A DNA stretch of 64,000 nt. It comes from Domibacillus sp. DTU_2020_1001157_1_SI_ALB_TIR_016. GTDB lineage: Bacteria; Bacillota; Bacilli; Bacillales; Domibacillaceae. The notes under the pieces were generated by a model. That model ran no database searches. It saw only the letters and a program-made list of their open reading frames with translations, and had not been told where the DNA came from. The translations under genes were made by a program, and so were the position numbers. Below, in pieces: positions 1 to 8,079 of this stretch; within the stretch, counting starts at the first letter, position 1; every line of letters starts with the position of its first letter. The DNA is taken from positions 124,001-188,000 of the forward strand of contig NZ_CP135438.1 in NCBI RefSeq assembly GCF_032341995.1. The letters run 5' to 3'.

Positions 1-119
1 AACTCTTTGTCGATCACTTGAATAATGAAAGACAGGGCGTCATTATAAATATCCAGCGTATCATTGAAGATTTCGGTCCGGTTTGTAATTTTGTGCAGCA
101 GTGACTTCGCAACTTTCAT
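1..119 (-). CDS. TnpB/OrfB-like IS200/IS605 family protein, N-terminal part (runs off the left edge)
   Basis: Only the first 39 codons are inside the window. The gene starts at ATG (117-119 on the plus strand) behind a strong AGGAGGG site 7 bases upstream, so it is a genuine translation start. The residues begin MKVAKSLLHKITNRTEIF and then read a DTLDIYNDALSFI-type stretch. From memory this resembles the N-terminus of IS200/IS605 OrfB (TnpB-like RNA-guided nuclease) proteins, which often open with a lysine-rich strand followed by a 'DTLxIYxxAL' helix. The catalytic RuvC and zinc-finger parts lie outside the window, so the family call rests on weak similarity and the element cannot be judged intact. 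A short perfect hairpin lies just upstream at 154-170. Confidence 0.45.
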   Translation of the reverse strand, partial: MKVAKSLLHKITNRTEIFNDTLDIYNDALSFIIQVIDKE

Positions 120-153
120 GACCAAACCCTCCTTTCCATTTTTTAGTCCTTAT

Positions 154-170
154 GATACGTTGATCGTATC
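154..170. repeat. Short perfect hairpin upstream of the TnpB-like gene
   Basis: GATACG-TTGAT-CGTATC forms a 6-bp stem with a 5-base loop, 35 bases upstream of the gene starting at 119. Ends of IS200/IS605 elements carry short imperfect hairpins of this kind. Calling it an element end is inference, because the other end is outside the window. Confidence 0.3.
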
Positions 171-203
171 AAAATGGAAATCAATTGTAAAACAAAAAGA
201 GAA

Positions 204-624
204 TCAATATGAGTGATTATAAATAAGCAGCGGCAATGGGTCTAATGAAAAAATATATAGAAGAGTAGGAAGAATTAAGACCTTAGCGCCTAACCCCACT
301 AAATCGGAGATTTTGAAGGGGAATGCGGCGCTAATTTTTTGTTCAAAAAAATCACCTTTTTCAAGGTAACCATCCATCACCTCACAAAGCAAGTTTAGCT
401 ACTTTTTTCAAATCGGCACAAATTTCTGGAGTTATATATTCAGGAATTTTAATGCCCCAATGACTAGATACTTCATAAACGTACGGTGTAGTGAATTGAT
501 GATTCTTTACATTTTCCAGGTTATCGACATCTGCAAAACAATTACCAATATACATCAAATCATCTGTATATTCGTCGTTAACGGGTATTTCTTTATTATA
601 GCCTATGTAACTGGCTAAACTCAT
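204..624 (-). pseudogene. Frameshifted Bacillus-type hypothetical gene
   Basis: A good start (ATG at 624, preceded by AAGGAGGGGATGGGGA) opens an 80-codon frame that stops at 382. The motif YLEKGDFFE continues in a second frame from 392 downwards. As I remember, members of this Bacillus hypothetical family read continuously through an LCEIMDxYLEKGDFFE-like segment, so the two frames are probably one gene broken by an indel near 385-395. After about 335 the similarity ends in a large hairpin, so the C-terminus is also lost or replaced. No function is known to me. The N-terminal half has good coding character and may still be translated. Confidence 0.45.
283..334 (+). terminator. Large compound hairpin followed by TTTTTT
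   Basis: TTAGCGCC at 283-290 pairs with GGCGCTAA at 327-334, with nested CCCC/GGGG and AAATC/GATTT stems in between. It is followed on the plus strand by six T. It sits where the 204-624 reading frame loses similarity, so it may mark an inserted sequence rather than a classic terminator. Confidence 0.35.
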
Positions 625-732
625 TCCCCATCCCCTCCTTCAATCCTCTCTTAACAATACATATCGTTAGCTGAACACGGAATGGTTTCACCACTCTTCA
701 ATTATAAATAGGTGTTACTAGCGGATTTTAGT

Positions 733-1165
733 TTAAAGAAAGGCCGCTTCCAGCTTCAGAAGGACAGATAAAAGAGCGAATCCTACATTAAAGAGAGCGA
801 TCTAAAAGAATTCAATGAGCGGCACGAAAGGAAAATTTGGGAAGAACCACGCTCTCACACTACTACAATAAAAAGCCAAAGAAGCTGTGTGCCAGTGCTT
901 TTCTTCCCCCATTCCAGAAACGCTGCTTATACATAAAGGTTTAAGGGAATGGTACTTTATGGTACCCGGAACCGTTCATACTCTCAAAGAGCTGCTTCGG
1001 TTTCCCTGTCAGTCGATATGAAGGACTGGCTGTGAAAAAAGGCGAACAGAGAGGAAAAGTATCTAGGGAATTACCTCTGACATTCTTGAAAAAGTGTATC
1101 AGCGAGAAAGAAGTCGAACTCTCTATTTTAAGTATGTTTACACCAGGTCATATCAGGAATTTATG
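733..1165 (+). pseudogene. Decayed two-gene cassette, copy R1
   Basis: This stretch fills the gap before the SDR gene. Read in mixed frames it gives DLKEFNERHERKIWE, then KAKEAVCQCFSS, then WYFMVPGT, the same order as in copies R3 (13.05 kb) and R5 (16.7 kb). After VPGT (about 965) a deletion joins directly to the second gene of the cassette, where LSVDMKDWL, then KKGEQ-like and ILEKVYQRE segments appear, interrupted by stops. Several frameshifts and stops make both genes non-functional. The parent products are discussed under R3 and R5. No other gene is visible between 625 and 1196. Confidence 0.6.
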
Positions 1166-1196
1166 AACTATAAATAACATAGAAAGGAGAAATTAG

Positions 1197-2039
1197 ATGA
1201 TTGAAGATAATAAAGTAGCACTGATAACCGGGGCTAACTCTGGCGTTGGGTTGGAACTGGCAAAGAAAATATTATCAAAAGGCTGGGAAGTAGCTGCCTT
1301 GATCCGATCTGACTTTCCAAGCAATGATCCACTTATCCTACAAGCGCTTAAAACGCGGCATTTAAGGATATATAAAGCTGATTTAGCCGACTTTTCCAGC
1401 CTTAGGAACGCACTTGCCCATATCAAGACCCATGAATCCCGTATCGATTTACTTTTCAACAATGCAGGGGTTTATTTTGATGAATACAAATATTCCAAAC
1501 AAAAACGTGAGATGCATTTCGAGATGAATACATTGGTGCCTTATATTATAGTGATGGAACTTAAAGAACTGTTATTAAAGGGCACGATGAAAACGGTGAT
1601 CAATACTTCTTCAAATACTTTACTGGTTTTAAAGAATTTGAATTTAGATACATTAATGAAACCCGGGACAACTCGTTTCAGAAAAATTATCGGTCCTTAC
1701 GCACACAGTAAGCTGGCGCTCTCTCTTTGGACAAAAAGAATTGCTTCAGACCTATGGACAGAAGGAATAAAGATTCGCAGTGTGTGCCCTGGTCCAAGCA
1801 GAACGAAATTGACTAAAGCTAAAGGGCTGCCCACTTTTATGAGGCCGATCCGGAATTTGATTTTTGCGCCTACCAGCAAAGGAGCTTCCCGCTTATACGA
1901 TGCTGCCTTTAACTTTAGAGACGAAGCAACTGGGATTTTCATAAATAAGGGCAAAGAAACGAAAATAAAGTTTTCAGGGCATGAAGAACTGGTGCTCACT
2001 AAACTACATGATATTTACAGAAAGGAATTTGTTGTTTAG
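1197..2039 (+). CDS. Short-chain dehydrogenase/reductase (SDR)
   Basis: A 280-residue NAD(P)-dependent oxidoreductase of the classical SDR type, probably soluble. The N-terminal Rossmann motif TGANSGVG lies at about residues 12-19, the NNAG motif at about 89-92, the catalytic serine in INTSSNT near 140, and the catalytic YAHSK near 168-172. All expected active-site positions are present. The start at 1197 follows AGAAAGGAGAAATTAG, a good ribosome binding site. Length is slightly above the usual 250 residues because of a C-terminal tail. The substrate cannot be predicted; the retinol-dehydrogenase/light-dependent-reductase-like branch is the closest flavour. It stands alone between decayed sequences. 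Confidence 0.85.
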   Translation: MIEDNKVALITGANSGVGLELAKKILSKGWEVAALIRSDFPSNDPLILQALKTRHLRIYKADLADFSSLRNALAHIKTHESRIDLLFNNAGVYFDEYKYSKQKREMHFEMNTLVPYIIVMELKELLLKGTMKTVINTSSNTLLVLKNLNLDTLMKPGTTRFRKIIGPYAHSKLALSLWTKRIASDLWTEGIKIRSVCPGPSRTKLTKAKGLPTFMRPIRNLIFAPTSKGASRLYDAAFNFRDEATGIFINKGKETKIKFSGHEELVLTKLHDIYRKEFVV

Positions 2040-2222
2040 TTTTTCACTGCACTAGTGTGACTGTTTTTGTTTGCGGCTCTGTACTGCCAAACTAAGCAGC
2101 TGTAAATAATAAAAATCATGAAAGTTTGACTCTTCTAGATAAAAAACCAGAAAATAGGATGACACGTGCAGCAAAGGACAAAAAATGAAATGAAAATACT
2201 ATCATACTATCCATCAACAGAA

Positions 2223-2458
2223 TCAATTTAAACTGTATGGAATTAGTTTTGAGAGAATACTGAACATTAAACTCGAAGAAAAGGTACTGTTGGCTTCCCT
2301 GCCCGTGGATATTAAGGATGAGCTGTGAGAAAAGGCGAACAAACTGGCAAGAGTATGCAGAACATTGCTGCGAAGATTCTTGAAGAGGGATATGAGTAAG
2401 AAAGGAATTGAAGCAGGAATTAAACTAGCCAACAGTGTGACTTTAAGAAAAAGGAGTT
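2223..2458 (+). pseudogene. Decayed second gene of the cassette, copy R2
   Basis: Reading 2260 onward gives LEEKVLLASLPVDIKDEL, then an in-frame stop, and in the next frame GEQTGKSMQNIAAKILEE, then after another shift IEAGIKLANSVTLRKRS and a stop. This matches the second part of copies R1, R3 and R4. The pattern (short strand, DIKDELVKKGEQTGKS turn, amphipathic helix) is what a ribbon-helix-helix DNA-binding protein looks like. Two frameshifts make it inactive. The first gene of the cassette is absent here. Confidence 0.55.
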
Positions 2459-2505
2459 GATCTACTTTTCGAGTTTAAACAAAACCATAATACCTGTAAA
2501 TTTTT

Positions 2506-2690
2506 TTATATTCTTTCTTTTTTCAACTTCTCTGTCATCCAAAATATTGTGATATTTTTTGCAAATAATGTTTTTGGGTCATCCTCAAGAGTTTTTAAAG
2601 AGGTATGTTCCATGTCAAGAATACCGTGAACCACACAAGCTTCTACAAAATTTAAATAAATATCCTATACCTCTTTCGTCCATCACAAAT
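2506..2690 (-). pseudogene. C-terminal remnant of an unidentified protein
   Basis: On the minus strand, 2649 down to a stop at 2506 reads an uninterrupted 47-residue tail (FVEACVVHGILDMEHTSLK and onwards, ending MTEKLKKERI). Just upstream, in another frame, DERGIGYLFKF appears to be its continuation. No start codon or ribosome binding site is visible, so this looks like the end of a lost gene. I do not recognise the family. Apart from this and copy R2, nothing else is seen in 2040-2797. Confidence 0.3.
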
Positions 2691-2797
2691 TCATCAAACT
2701 AGATCATAAATAGCCATGAAAGGACTTAGATTGAGAGACCCTTGATTTCAAATCATATAAAAACCACCTGCGTACAGTTTATTATTTATAAAATAAA

Positions 2798-2840
2798 AAG
2801 GCAGTCGAACGTTTAATTAAATAAAACCTTCAACTGCCTT
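2798..2840 (-). terminator. Intrinsic terminator of the polysaccharide operon
   Basis: On the minus strand AAGGCAGTTGAA pairs with TTCGACTGCCTT (12 bp with one G-U pair), extended by a GTTT/AAAC inner stem, and is followed by TTTATTTTATAAA. It lies 150 bases downstream of the last gene of the minus-strand cluster. Confidence 0.6.
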
Positions 2841-2849
2841 ATAGTATAT

Positions 2850-2950
2850 TGGACTTTTCAGTGACCTCAGGGGCAGCGACGAGGATGTTCACCGCCGCCC
2901 CGGGGAAAGAGGAGCGCCTGAAGCAGAAATCACCAGACTTGTAAATTCCT
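2850..2950. repeat. Degraded GC-rich intergenic repeat of the kind common in Bacillaceae
   Basis: Read on the minus strand, TGATTTCTGCTTCAGGCGCT followed by a GGGGCGGCGGTGA block resembles a long imperfect-palindromic intergenic repeat that I remember from many Bacillaceae genomes. Its GC-content stands out sharply from the surrounding sequence. A much weaker echo is at 12.70-12.76 kb. Identification is from memory only. Confidence 0.3.
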
Positions 2951-2989
2951 ATACAGGTTAGCAGGTAGTTAGTATGAGAAAGAAGAGAA

Positions 2990-3697
2990 CTACAAACCGG
3001 ATTTTTTACGTACCTTGATCCATTCTTTCATTTCATCCACATTCCCTCTTCTTTTAGCGTATTCTTTATATAATTTATGATTATTTTCAAAGTTGGGATT
3101 TCCTTTAGCTTCTGTTCTCGGATGCCAAAGATGGTACAGATTATATTTATTGAGTCTCTTATAAGGACCGCATAAGGTGTTCATTGCATCCCTGAATGCA
3201 TTGTCCTCTCTGCCCCATCCTACAAATCTTTCATCGAATCCTCCGACCAGGTCGAAGTTTGCCCGGCTAAGCACTGCAAATGCACCTACAGGTTTGTGAT
3301 CCTTCAACTCAAATCGATCCTTACATTCTACATTGACGGGCAGGGGCCACTGGGCATTGGTTTCCAAAAGTGCTTCGGTACTCGTTTGTGATAAATCCAT
3401 AATTTTACTGTAAGGAATGAGCCAGGGATGTTTATCAAGCAGTTGAACCGCATCAATTAATAACTGTGGGTCGTATACGACATCTGTATCTATAATCGCA
3501 AATACATCTCTTGTCGCTATTTTAGCAGCATTATTTATAGCAAGTGATCTATTAAACAATTCACTATTGCACTCGCCGATACAAATTTCAACCTCGGGCA
3601 TCATATTTCGATAAAAAGATTGTACCCATTTACATAAAACATCTCTGACCCCATGATCTGGTTTGTAAGGCATCAGCACAGATACTTTTTCTAACAT
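2990..3697 (-). CDS. Glycosyltransferase with galactosyltransferase-type C-terminal domain
   Basis: About 235 residues. The N-terminal part is a GT-A fold (VSVLMPYKPDHG at the start, DTD metal-binding triplet at residues 70-72). The C-terminal part carries GGFDERFVGWGREDNAF, the signature of the galactosyltransferase/chondroitin-synthase C-terminal domain (Glyco_transf_7C). No membrane segment is visible. Two ATGs are close together; the second (3697) has GGAGGA at proper spacing and is preferred over 3703. It is the last gene of the minus-strand sugar cluster, 97 bases after the epimerase gene, and is followed by a terminator. The acceptor is unknown; the context suggests spore-surface polysaccharide. 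Confidence 0.8.
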   Translation of the reverse strand: MLEKVSVLMPYKPDHGVRDVLCKWVQSFYRNMMPEVEICIGECNSELFNRSLAINNAAKIATRDVFAIIDTDVVYDPQLLIDAVQLLDKHPWLIPYSKIMDLSQTSTEALLETNAQWPLPVNVECKDRFELKDHKPVGAFAVLSRANFDLVGGFDERFVGWGREDNAFRDAMNTLCGPYKRLNKYNLYHLWHPRTEAKGNPNFENNHKLYKEYAKRRGNVDEMKEWIKVRKKSGL

Positions 3698-3794
3698 CTC
3701 CATTCCTCCAGGTGTCGATCAACCAGCAGCCTGATGTGGTGCTGTGTTCGAAAACATATGATCCAATTCCGCTCCCACAATCTTTCAATGTAGT

Positions 3795-4736
3795 TTAAGA
3801 TTGATACATTTTCTTGATGTAATCCCATTCATTTTGGATGCCCTCATGCAAGTTGGTTTTCGGGTTATATCCCAGCTTTTTGCGTGCATGGGATATATCA
3901 GCCCATGTATGGAGCGGATCACCAGGCTGCATAGGCTGGTGATCGATTTTTATTTTCTTTCCTGTGACAGCTTCTATTACAGTAAGGACTTGATTCACGG
4001 AAGACCTTTTTGCGCCGCCGATATTGAACACATTTCCATGCTCCGGGTGATTCATTGCTAGGATATTTGCTTCAACGGCATCACTTACATACGTGAAATC
4101 CCGGGTTTGCTGGCCGTCGCCAAAGAGGGAGATGGACTCGTCTCTTAGGACTGCTTTCAGGAATTTGTGAAAGGCCATGTCAGGACGCTGCCTTGGACCG
4201 TATACGGTAAAGTATCTCAGCGAAGTTGCCGGCAGCCCAAAATTCAAATGATACATACGAAGTAAATGCTCACCAGCCAATTTACTTGTACCATATGGAG
4301 AAATCGGCATTGCAGGTTTGTCTTCAGAGGTTCTGCCGTCCGTTATACCGTAAATGGAGGAAGTCGAGGCGTACACGAATTTCTTGAGGGGCAGATCCTT
4401 GCATGCTTCCAAGAGCCTCTGAGTCGTTAGGATATTTAGTTCCACGTATTGCCGAAAGTTAGCTCCCCAGCTATCGCGGACGCCTGCGATCGCTGCCTGG
4501 TGGAAGATGACTTCGATCCCCTCTAGGAGTTCTTTTAAATCAAGCTCGAGGAGATTGCCGTTGACTAACTTGAAGTTAGGATTTTGTAAAAGTTCTTTTA
4601 CGTTATATTGCTGTAACCATTCCCGTTCTTTGAACAGGAACATATCAACACCCACCACATCGTGACCTTCAGCCAACAGCCGTTCACATAGGTGAGAGCC
4701 TATAAAACCAGCTGCACCCGTAACCAGTACCTTCAT
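3795..4736 (-). CDS. ytcB: NAD-dependent sugar-nucleotide epimerase/dehydratase, YtcB-like
   Basis: A 313-residue extended SDR. GAAGFIGSH at residues 7-15 binds NAD, and the catalytic YGTSK lies at about residue 148, with TSSIYG upstream providing the catalytic serine/threonine. It resembles UDP-glucose/UDP-glucuronate 4-epimerases. The gene follows the UDP-glucose dehydrogenase gene by only 2 bases, so the pair could make UDP-glucuronate and then UDP-galacturonate. In B. subtilis the ytcABC genes have the same order of functions and belong to the spore coat (from memory). The symbol is assigned by this analogy, not by a database match. Confidence 0.85.
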   Translation of the reverse strand: MKVLVTGAAGFIGSHLCERLLAEGHDVVGVDMFLFKEREWLQQYNVKELLQNPNFKLVNGNLLELDLKELLEGIEVIFHQAAIAGVRDSWGANFRQYVELNILTTQRLLEACKDLPLKKFVYASTSSIYGITDGRTSEDKPAMPISPYGTSKLAGEHLLRMYHLNFGLPATSLRYFTVYGPRQRPDMAFHKFLKAVLRDESISLFGDGQQTRDFTYVSDAVEANILAMNHPEHGNVFNIGGAKRSSVNQVLTVIEAVTGKKIKIDHQPMQPGDPLHTWADISHARKKLGYNPKTNLHEGIQNEWDYIKKMYQS

Positions 4737-4738
4737 GC

Positions 4739-6040
4739 TTAATTTCCCCTCCCTAATGCTAGATAGGTTATGCCGGCTGCCTTCATTATGTTTGGGTCGT
4801 AAATATTCCGCCCATCCAACAGGATCGGGTTTTCCATAAAATCCTTTGCCTTATTCCAATCAATGCCGGTGAAGGTATCCCATGCTGTACATAGGATTGC
4901 TGCATCAGTTCTGACTAATGTCTCTTTGATTGTTTGGCAGACTTTGACTTTACTGTCATGAGGCCATGGAGTTTGCAGGTTTGATTGAATGGTAGGGTCG
5001 AGGATGCGGATCTCTTTGCATACAGGCAGAAGTTTGTTCACAATCTTAATCGCAGGAGATTCTCTTTGGTCATCCGTTTCAGGCTTAAAAGTGAGGCCGA
5101 GTATGGAGATTGTCCAGGGTTCCTTTTTAAGACTAGCAGCCAATTTTTCCAGGTATACATCAGGCATTGCTTCATTAACGGACTCTATTTCTTTCAAAAT
5201 ATGAGTTTTAACACCGATCAGGTCCGCTGTAGAAATCAACGCCTTTACATCCTTAGGAAAACAAGAGCCACCATAGCCAATTCCCGATTTAAGAAATTCT
5301 GGGCCTATCCGCGAATCTAGTCCGACTCCGTAAGCGACTTGAAGGATATCGGCTCCTGTCTTTTCTGCGATTTGGGCTATTTCATTGATGAAGGAGATTT
5401 TTGCTGCAAGGTAAGCATTTGAGGCGTACTTAATTAATTCAGCTGTTTCCCAATCGCATAGAACGTATTTACTGTTAAGCTGGCGATACAGCTTTTTTAT
5501 AATGGTAATGGCATTCTGACTGTTTCCGCCAATGACGATCCTGTCAGGATTAAGAGTATCATAGACGGCATGGCCTTCCCGCAGAAATTCGGGATTAGAG
5601 ATCACATCGAATAGGGTGTGGTCAGAGATTTTTTTTCTCAGATAATCTGATAACCAGCGATTTGTGCCAATGGGAACCGTACTTTTGGTAACAATGACCT
5701 TGTAATCATTAATGGAAGCGGCAATTGTATCGGCTACTGAACGGAGATATTTTAAATCGGCAGTACCATCTTCACGGGAAGGAGTCCCGACGGCAATAAA
5801 CAAGATGTCACTTGCCTGAATCGCTTCTTTGATCTGATCGGTAAATTTTAATGTGCCCCTGATGTTTTTATCATTCAGCATTTTGTCCAGACCAGGCTCT
5901 ACAAATGGGAGAATCCCGGCCGATAACTTTTTTACTTTTGCAGAGTCCACATCCGCACCGATTACGTGATGGCCTAAGGCAGCTAATACTGCAGCTGTCG
6001 TGGTTCCAACGTATCCGGAACCAATCACAGTAACTTTCAT
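4739..6040 (-). CDS. ytcA: UDP-glucose 6-dehydrogenase, YtcA-like
   Basis: A 433-residue enzyme oxidising UDP-glucose to UDP-glucuronate with two NAD. It opens with the Rossmann motif GSGYVG and contains the catalytic cysteine in GGSCFPKD near residue 255-262, plus the C-terminal UDP-binding domain. The open frame extends back to 6271 but overlaps the upstream glycosyltransferase. MKVTVIGSGYVG at 6040 is the family's normal start, with GAAGGG about a dozen bases upstream; MKWI at 6052 is the alternative. It lies 31 bases after the CotSA-like gene and 2 bases before the epimerase gene. Confidence 0.9.
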   Translation of the reverse strand: MKVTVIGSGYVGTTTAAVLAALGHHVIGADVDSAKVKKLSAGILPFVEPGLDKMLNDKNIRGTLKFTDQIKEAIQASDILFIAVGTPSREDGTADLKYLRSVADTIAASINDYKVIVTKSTVPIGTNRWLSDYLRKKISDHTLFDVISNPEFLREGHAVYDTLNPDRIVIGGNSQNAITIIKKLYRQLNSKYVLCDWETAELIKYASNAYLAAKISFINEIAQIAEKTGADILQVAYGVGLDSRIGPEFLKSGIGYGGSCFPKDVKALISTADLIGVKTHILKEIESVNEAMPDVYLEKLAASLKKEPWTISILGLTFKPETDDQRESPAIKIVNKLLPVCKEIRILDPTIQSNLQTPWPHDSKVKVCQTIKETLVRTDAAILCTAWDTFTGIDWNKAKDFMENPILLDGRNIYDPNIMKAAGITYLALGRGN

Positions 6041-6071
6041 GATCCATTTCATCCCTTCAAAGTCCTCCGTC

Positions 6072-7241
6072 TTATGAGGACGAATTTGTCCCTTGCTCAC
6101 TGCTTTCAAAAAGTTTTGTATAGAGGAGTGCGATATCCGAGGTGACCCGGTCAAAGTTATATATATTTTTGACGTCTTTTCGGCCCGCTTTCCCCATTGC
6201 GATAGCCTTATCTGGGTCATTAAGGATGTCAATCGAAGCGGCTGCGAAGGCCGCTGGATTTTTATAATCATCTATCACAATCCCATTTTTCCCATTACGC
6301 ACTACCTCATGATTGCCGCCCCGGCTGGTTGTAATGACTGGCAATCCTGCCGCCATTGCTTCATAATGCACTCTTGCAAGCGGCTCCTTCCATTGTGATG
6401 GACAGATGAAAAGGTCTGCGGCTGCGTAATACTTTGGAATTTCCTCCACTGGTACATAGGAAGCGAATACGATACTATGTTCATGTTCCCTCGCTAGCTT
6501 CTTCAGTCTCTCTATATATTTGCTGGTTGATTTATCTGCATACCACTTGCTTCCAACTATCAGCAATTTTGCATGTTTGACGTTTTTCAAAATCTCGTTC
6601 ATTGCACCTAAAATAAGGTGGCATCCTTTGTCCGGAACAAGGCGGCCTACAAAGAGAATGACAGGATCCTTTGAATCGAGATTATATAATGAGCGAATTT
6701 TGTTTCGCCATTTTCGTCCTCTCTTTGACCAAATGGATGAGTAATCATCCAAATCTACACCCGTGTAAAGGGGCTGGATTTTAGCGGAAGCGACCGGGAA
6801 CTTTTCAGCGGTATCTTCAGCGATGAACCTGCTGACTGTAAAAATCCAATCTGCTTCCCTGAATGCTGCTTCGGCAAGAGATCTTTCTACTTTTAATGTG
6901 TTATATACAAGGTTGTGGAGTGACAGGATGATCTTTGAGCGGGGGACGGCCTCCCGAATCAATGGAATATAACCTGGCCTGTTGTAAACCTGGATCACAT
7001 CAAACTGAACTTGCTTTACCCTTTCACAAACTTGCTGGAAAAACTGGTCCTTATCATAGCGTTCGAAGCAAACACCATTTGTACACTCTGTATCGGGGAG
7101 GGAAGGATCAGTGACGGAGAAAACCGTAACTTCATATGTTTTTGCAAGCAATGGCGCAATTTTGCTGATTAATAATTGGATGGCTCCGCCCTTCACAGGG
7201 GGGGCGGGGCCTCTGTCTGAACATATTAAAGCAATTTTCAT
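6072..7241 (-). CDS. cotSA: CotSA-like family-4 glycosyltransferase
   Basis: A 389-residue GT-B retaining glycosyltransferase. MKIALICSDRGPAPPVKGGA at the start, FVGRLVPDKG near 195-205, GSKWYAD in the middle and the C-terminal EPLARVHYEAMAAGLPVITT (the E-x7-E nucleotide-sugar site) all match what I recall of the B. subtilis spore coat protein CotSA. It overlaps the preceding GT2 gene by 4 bases, indicating translational coupling, and is followed by the UDP-glucose dehydrogenase gene. Role inferred: addition of sugars to a spore-surface glycan. It ends in a short serine-rich tail. Confidence 0.8.
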   Translation of the reverse strand: MKIALICSDRGPAPPVKGGAIQLLISKIAPLLAKTYEVTVFSVTDPSLPDTECTNGVCFERYDKDQFFQQVCERVKQVQFDVIQVYNRPGYIPLIREAVPRSKIILSLHNLVYNTLKVERSLAEAAFREADWIFTVSRFIAEDTAEKFPVASAKIQPLYTGVDLDDYSSIWSKRGRKWRNKIRSLYNLDSKDPVILFVGRLVPDKGCHLILGAMNEILKNVKHAKLLIVGSKWYADKSTSKYIERLKKLAREHEHSIVFASYVPVEEIPKYYAAADLFICPSQWKEPLARVHYEAMAAGLPVITTSRGGNHEVVRNGKNGIVIDDYKNPAAFAAASIDILNDPDKAIAMGKAGRKDVKNIYNFDRVTSDIALLYTKLFESSEQGTNSSS

Positions 7242-8056
7242 CTAGAGTTACCCCCGTTGATATCAGGGTTATTTGATCCGTTTCCAGGATTTTTTGACGG
7301 GTATTGTCCCCCTTGACTTCGCCTTTTTCCATACTTTTCTTCTAATTTAGCAATCTTCTCATCATCCCATCCATAAAGCTTTAGTGTCGACTCGATAATT
7401 TCAGGATGATAGATTCTAACCCTGAGGCTGCTGCGATTATCCTCATGGAGCCAATATTCAGCTAAAGGCTCTTCCAGACAATAGCCACGATAATAGGCAG
7501 CCAACCGAAGCCACATATCCCAATCCTGTGAATACCAATATTTTTCGTTAAAAAGCCCCGTTTTTTCAAAACAGTTCTTGTGAACCAGCAAAGTAGAGGT
7601 TCTGATCGTAAATTTGCGGATAAACAAAAAATATTGTAAATGCTCTTTATTCTTACAGGTATTCGGCTTCCGTAATTTTGTGTATTCCCCTTGATCATTC
7701 ACATTGTGATACCAGGTATATAAAAATTTGCAGTCAGGGTTCTTTTCGATAAATTCCATTTGTTTTTCGAGCTTCTCAGGCAGAAATCTGTCATCCGAAT
7801 CACAAAAAGCGATGTATTCACCTTCCGCAAGGCGGATGCCGGTATTCCTGGCAGCTGAAGGGCCTTGATTCTCCTGCTTTATATAGCGGATCCGACCCTT
7901 ATATTGCTGCAGCAGCTCTTCCGTATCATCTGTTGAACCATCGTCGACAACGATGATTTCATAATCCTTGTACGTTTGAGCAAGGACACTCTCGACTGCA
8001 TGCACGGTAAACTCTCCCCGATTATAAGTGGGAATAACGACACTTATCTTGGGCAA
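7238..8056 (-). CDS. Family-2 glycosyltransferase
   Basis: A 272-residue GT-A enzyme. It starts ISVVIPTYNR, followed by VVDDGSTDDT at about 36-45 and the DSDD metal-binding motif near residue 91, all typical of GT2. The last 30 residues (after about 243) form a low-complexity tail rich in Gly, Asn, Pro and Ser that is not part of the fold and looks like a coat-protein-type extension. The gene follows the upstream GT4 gene by 23 bases and overlaps the CotSA-like gene by 4. No membrane helices are seen. Confidence 0.85.
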   Translation of the reverse strand: MPKISVVIPTYNRGEFTVHAVESVLAQTYKDYEIIVVDDGSTDDTEELLQQYKGRIRYIKQENQGPSAARNTGIRLAEGEYIAFCDSDDRFLPEKLEKQMEFIEKNPDCKFLYTWYHNVNDQGEYTKLRKPNTCKNKEHLQYFLFIRKFTIRTSTLLVHKNCFEKTGLFNEKYWYSQDWDMWLRLAAYYRGYCLEEPLAEYWLHEDNRSSLRVRIYHPEIIESTLKLYGWDDEKIAKLEEKYGKRRSQGGQYPSKNPGNGSNNPDINGGNSR

Positions 8057-8079
8057 AACTCATCACCTCTTACGTAAAC

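Noticed and set aside
283..334. Integron attC-like site
   Set aside because: GCCTAAC fits one core, but the matching GTTRRRY core is absent and no integrase is present.
6093..6398. Plus-strand frame within the CotSA-like gene
   Set aside because: Overlaps a well-supported glycosyltransferase and has no start signals.
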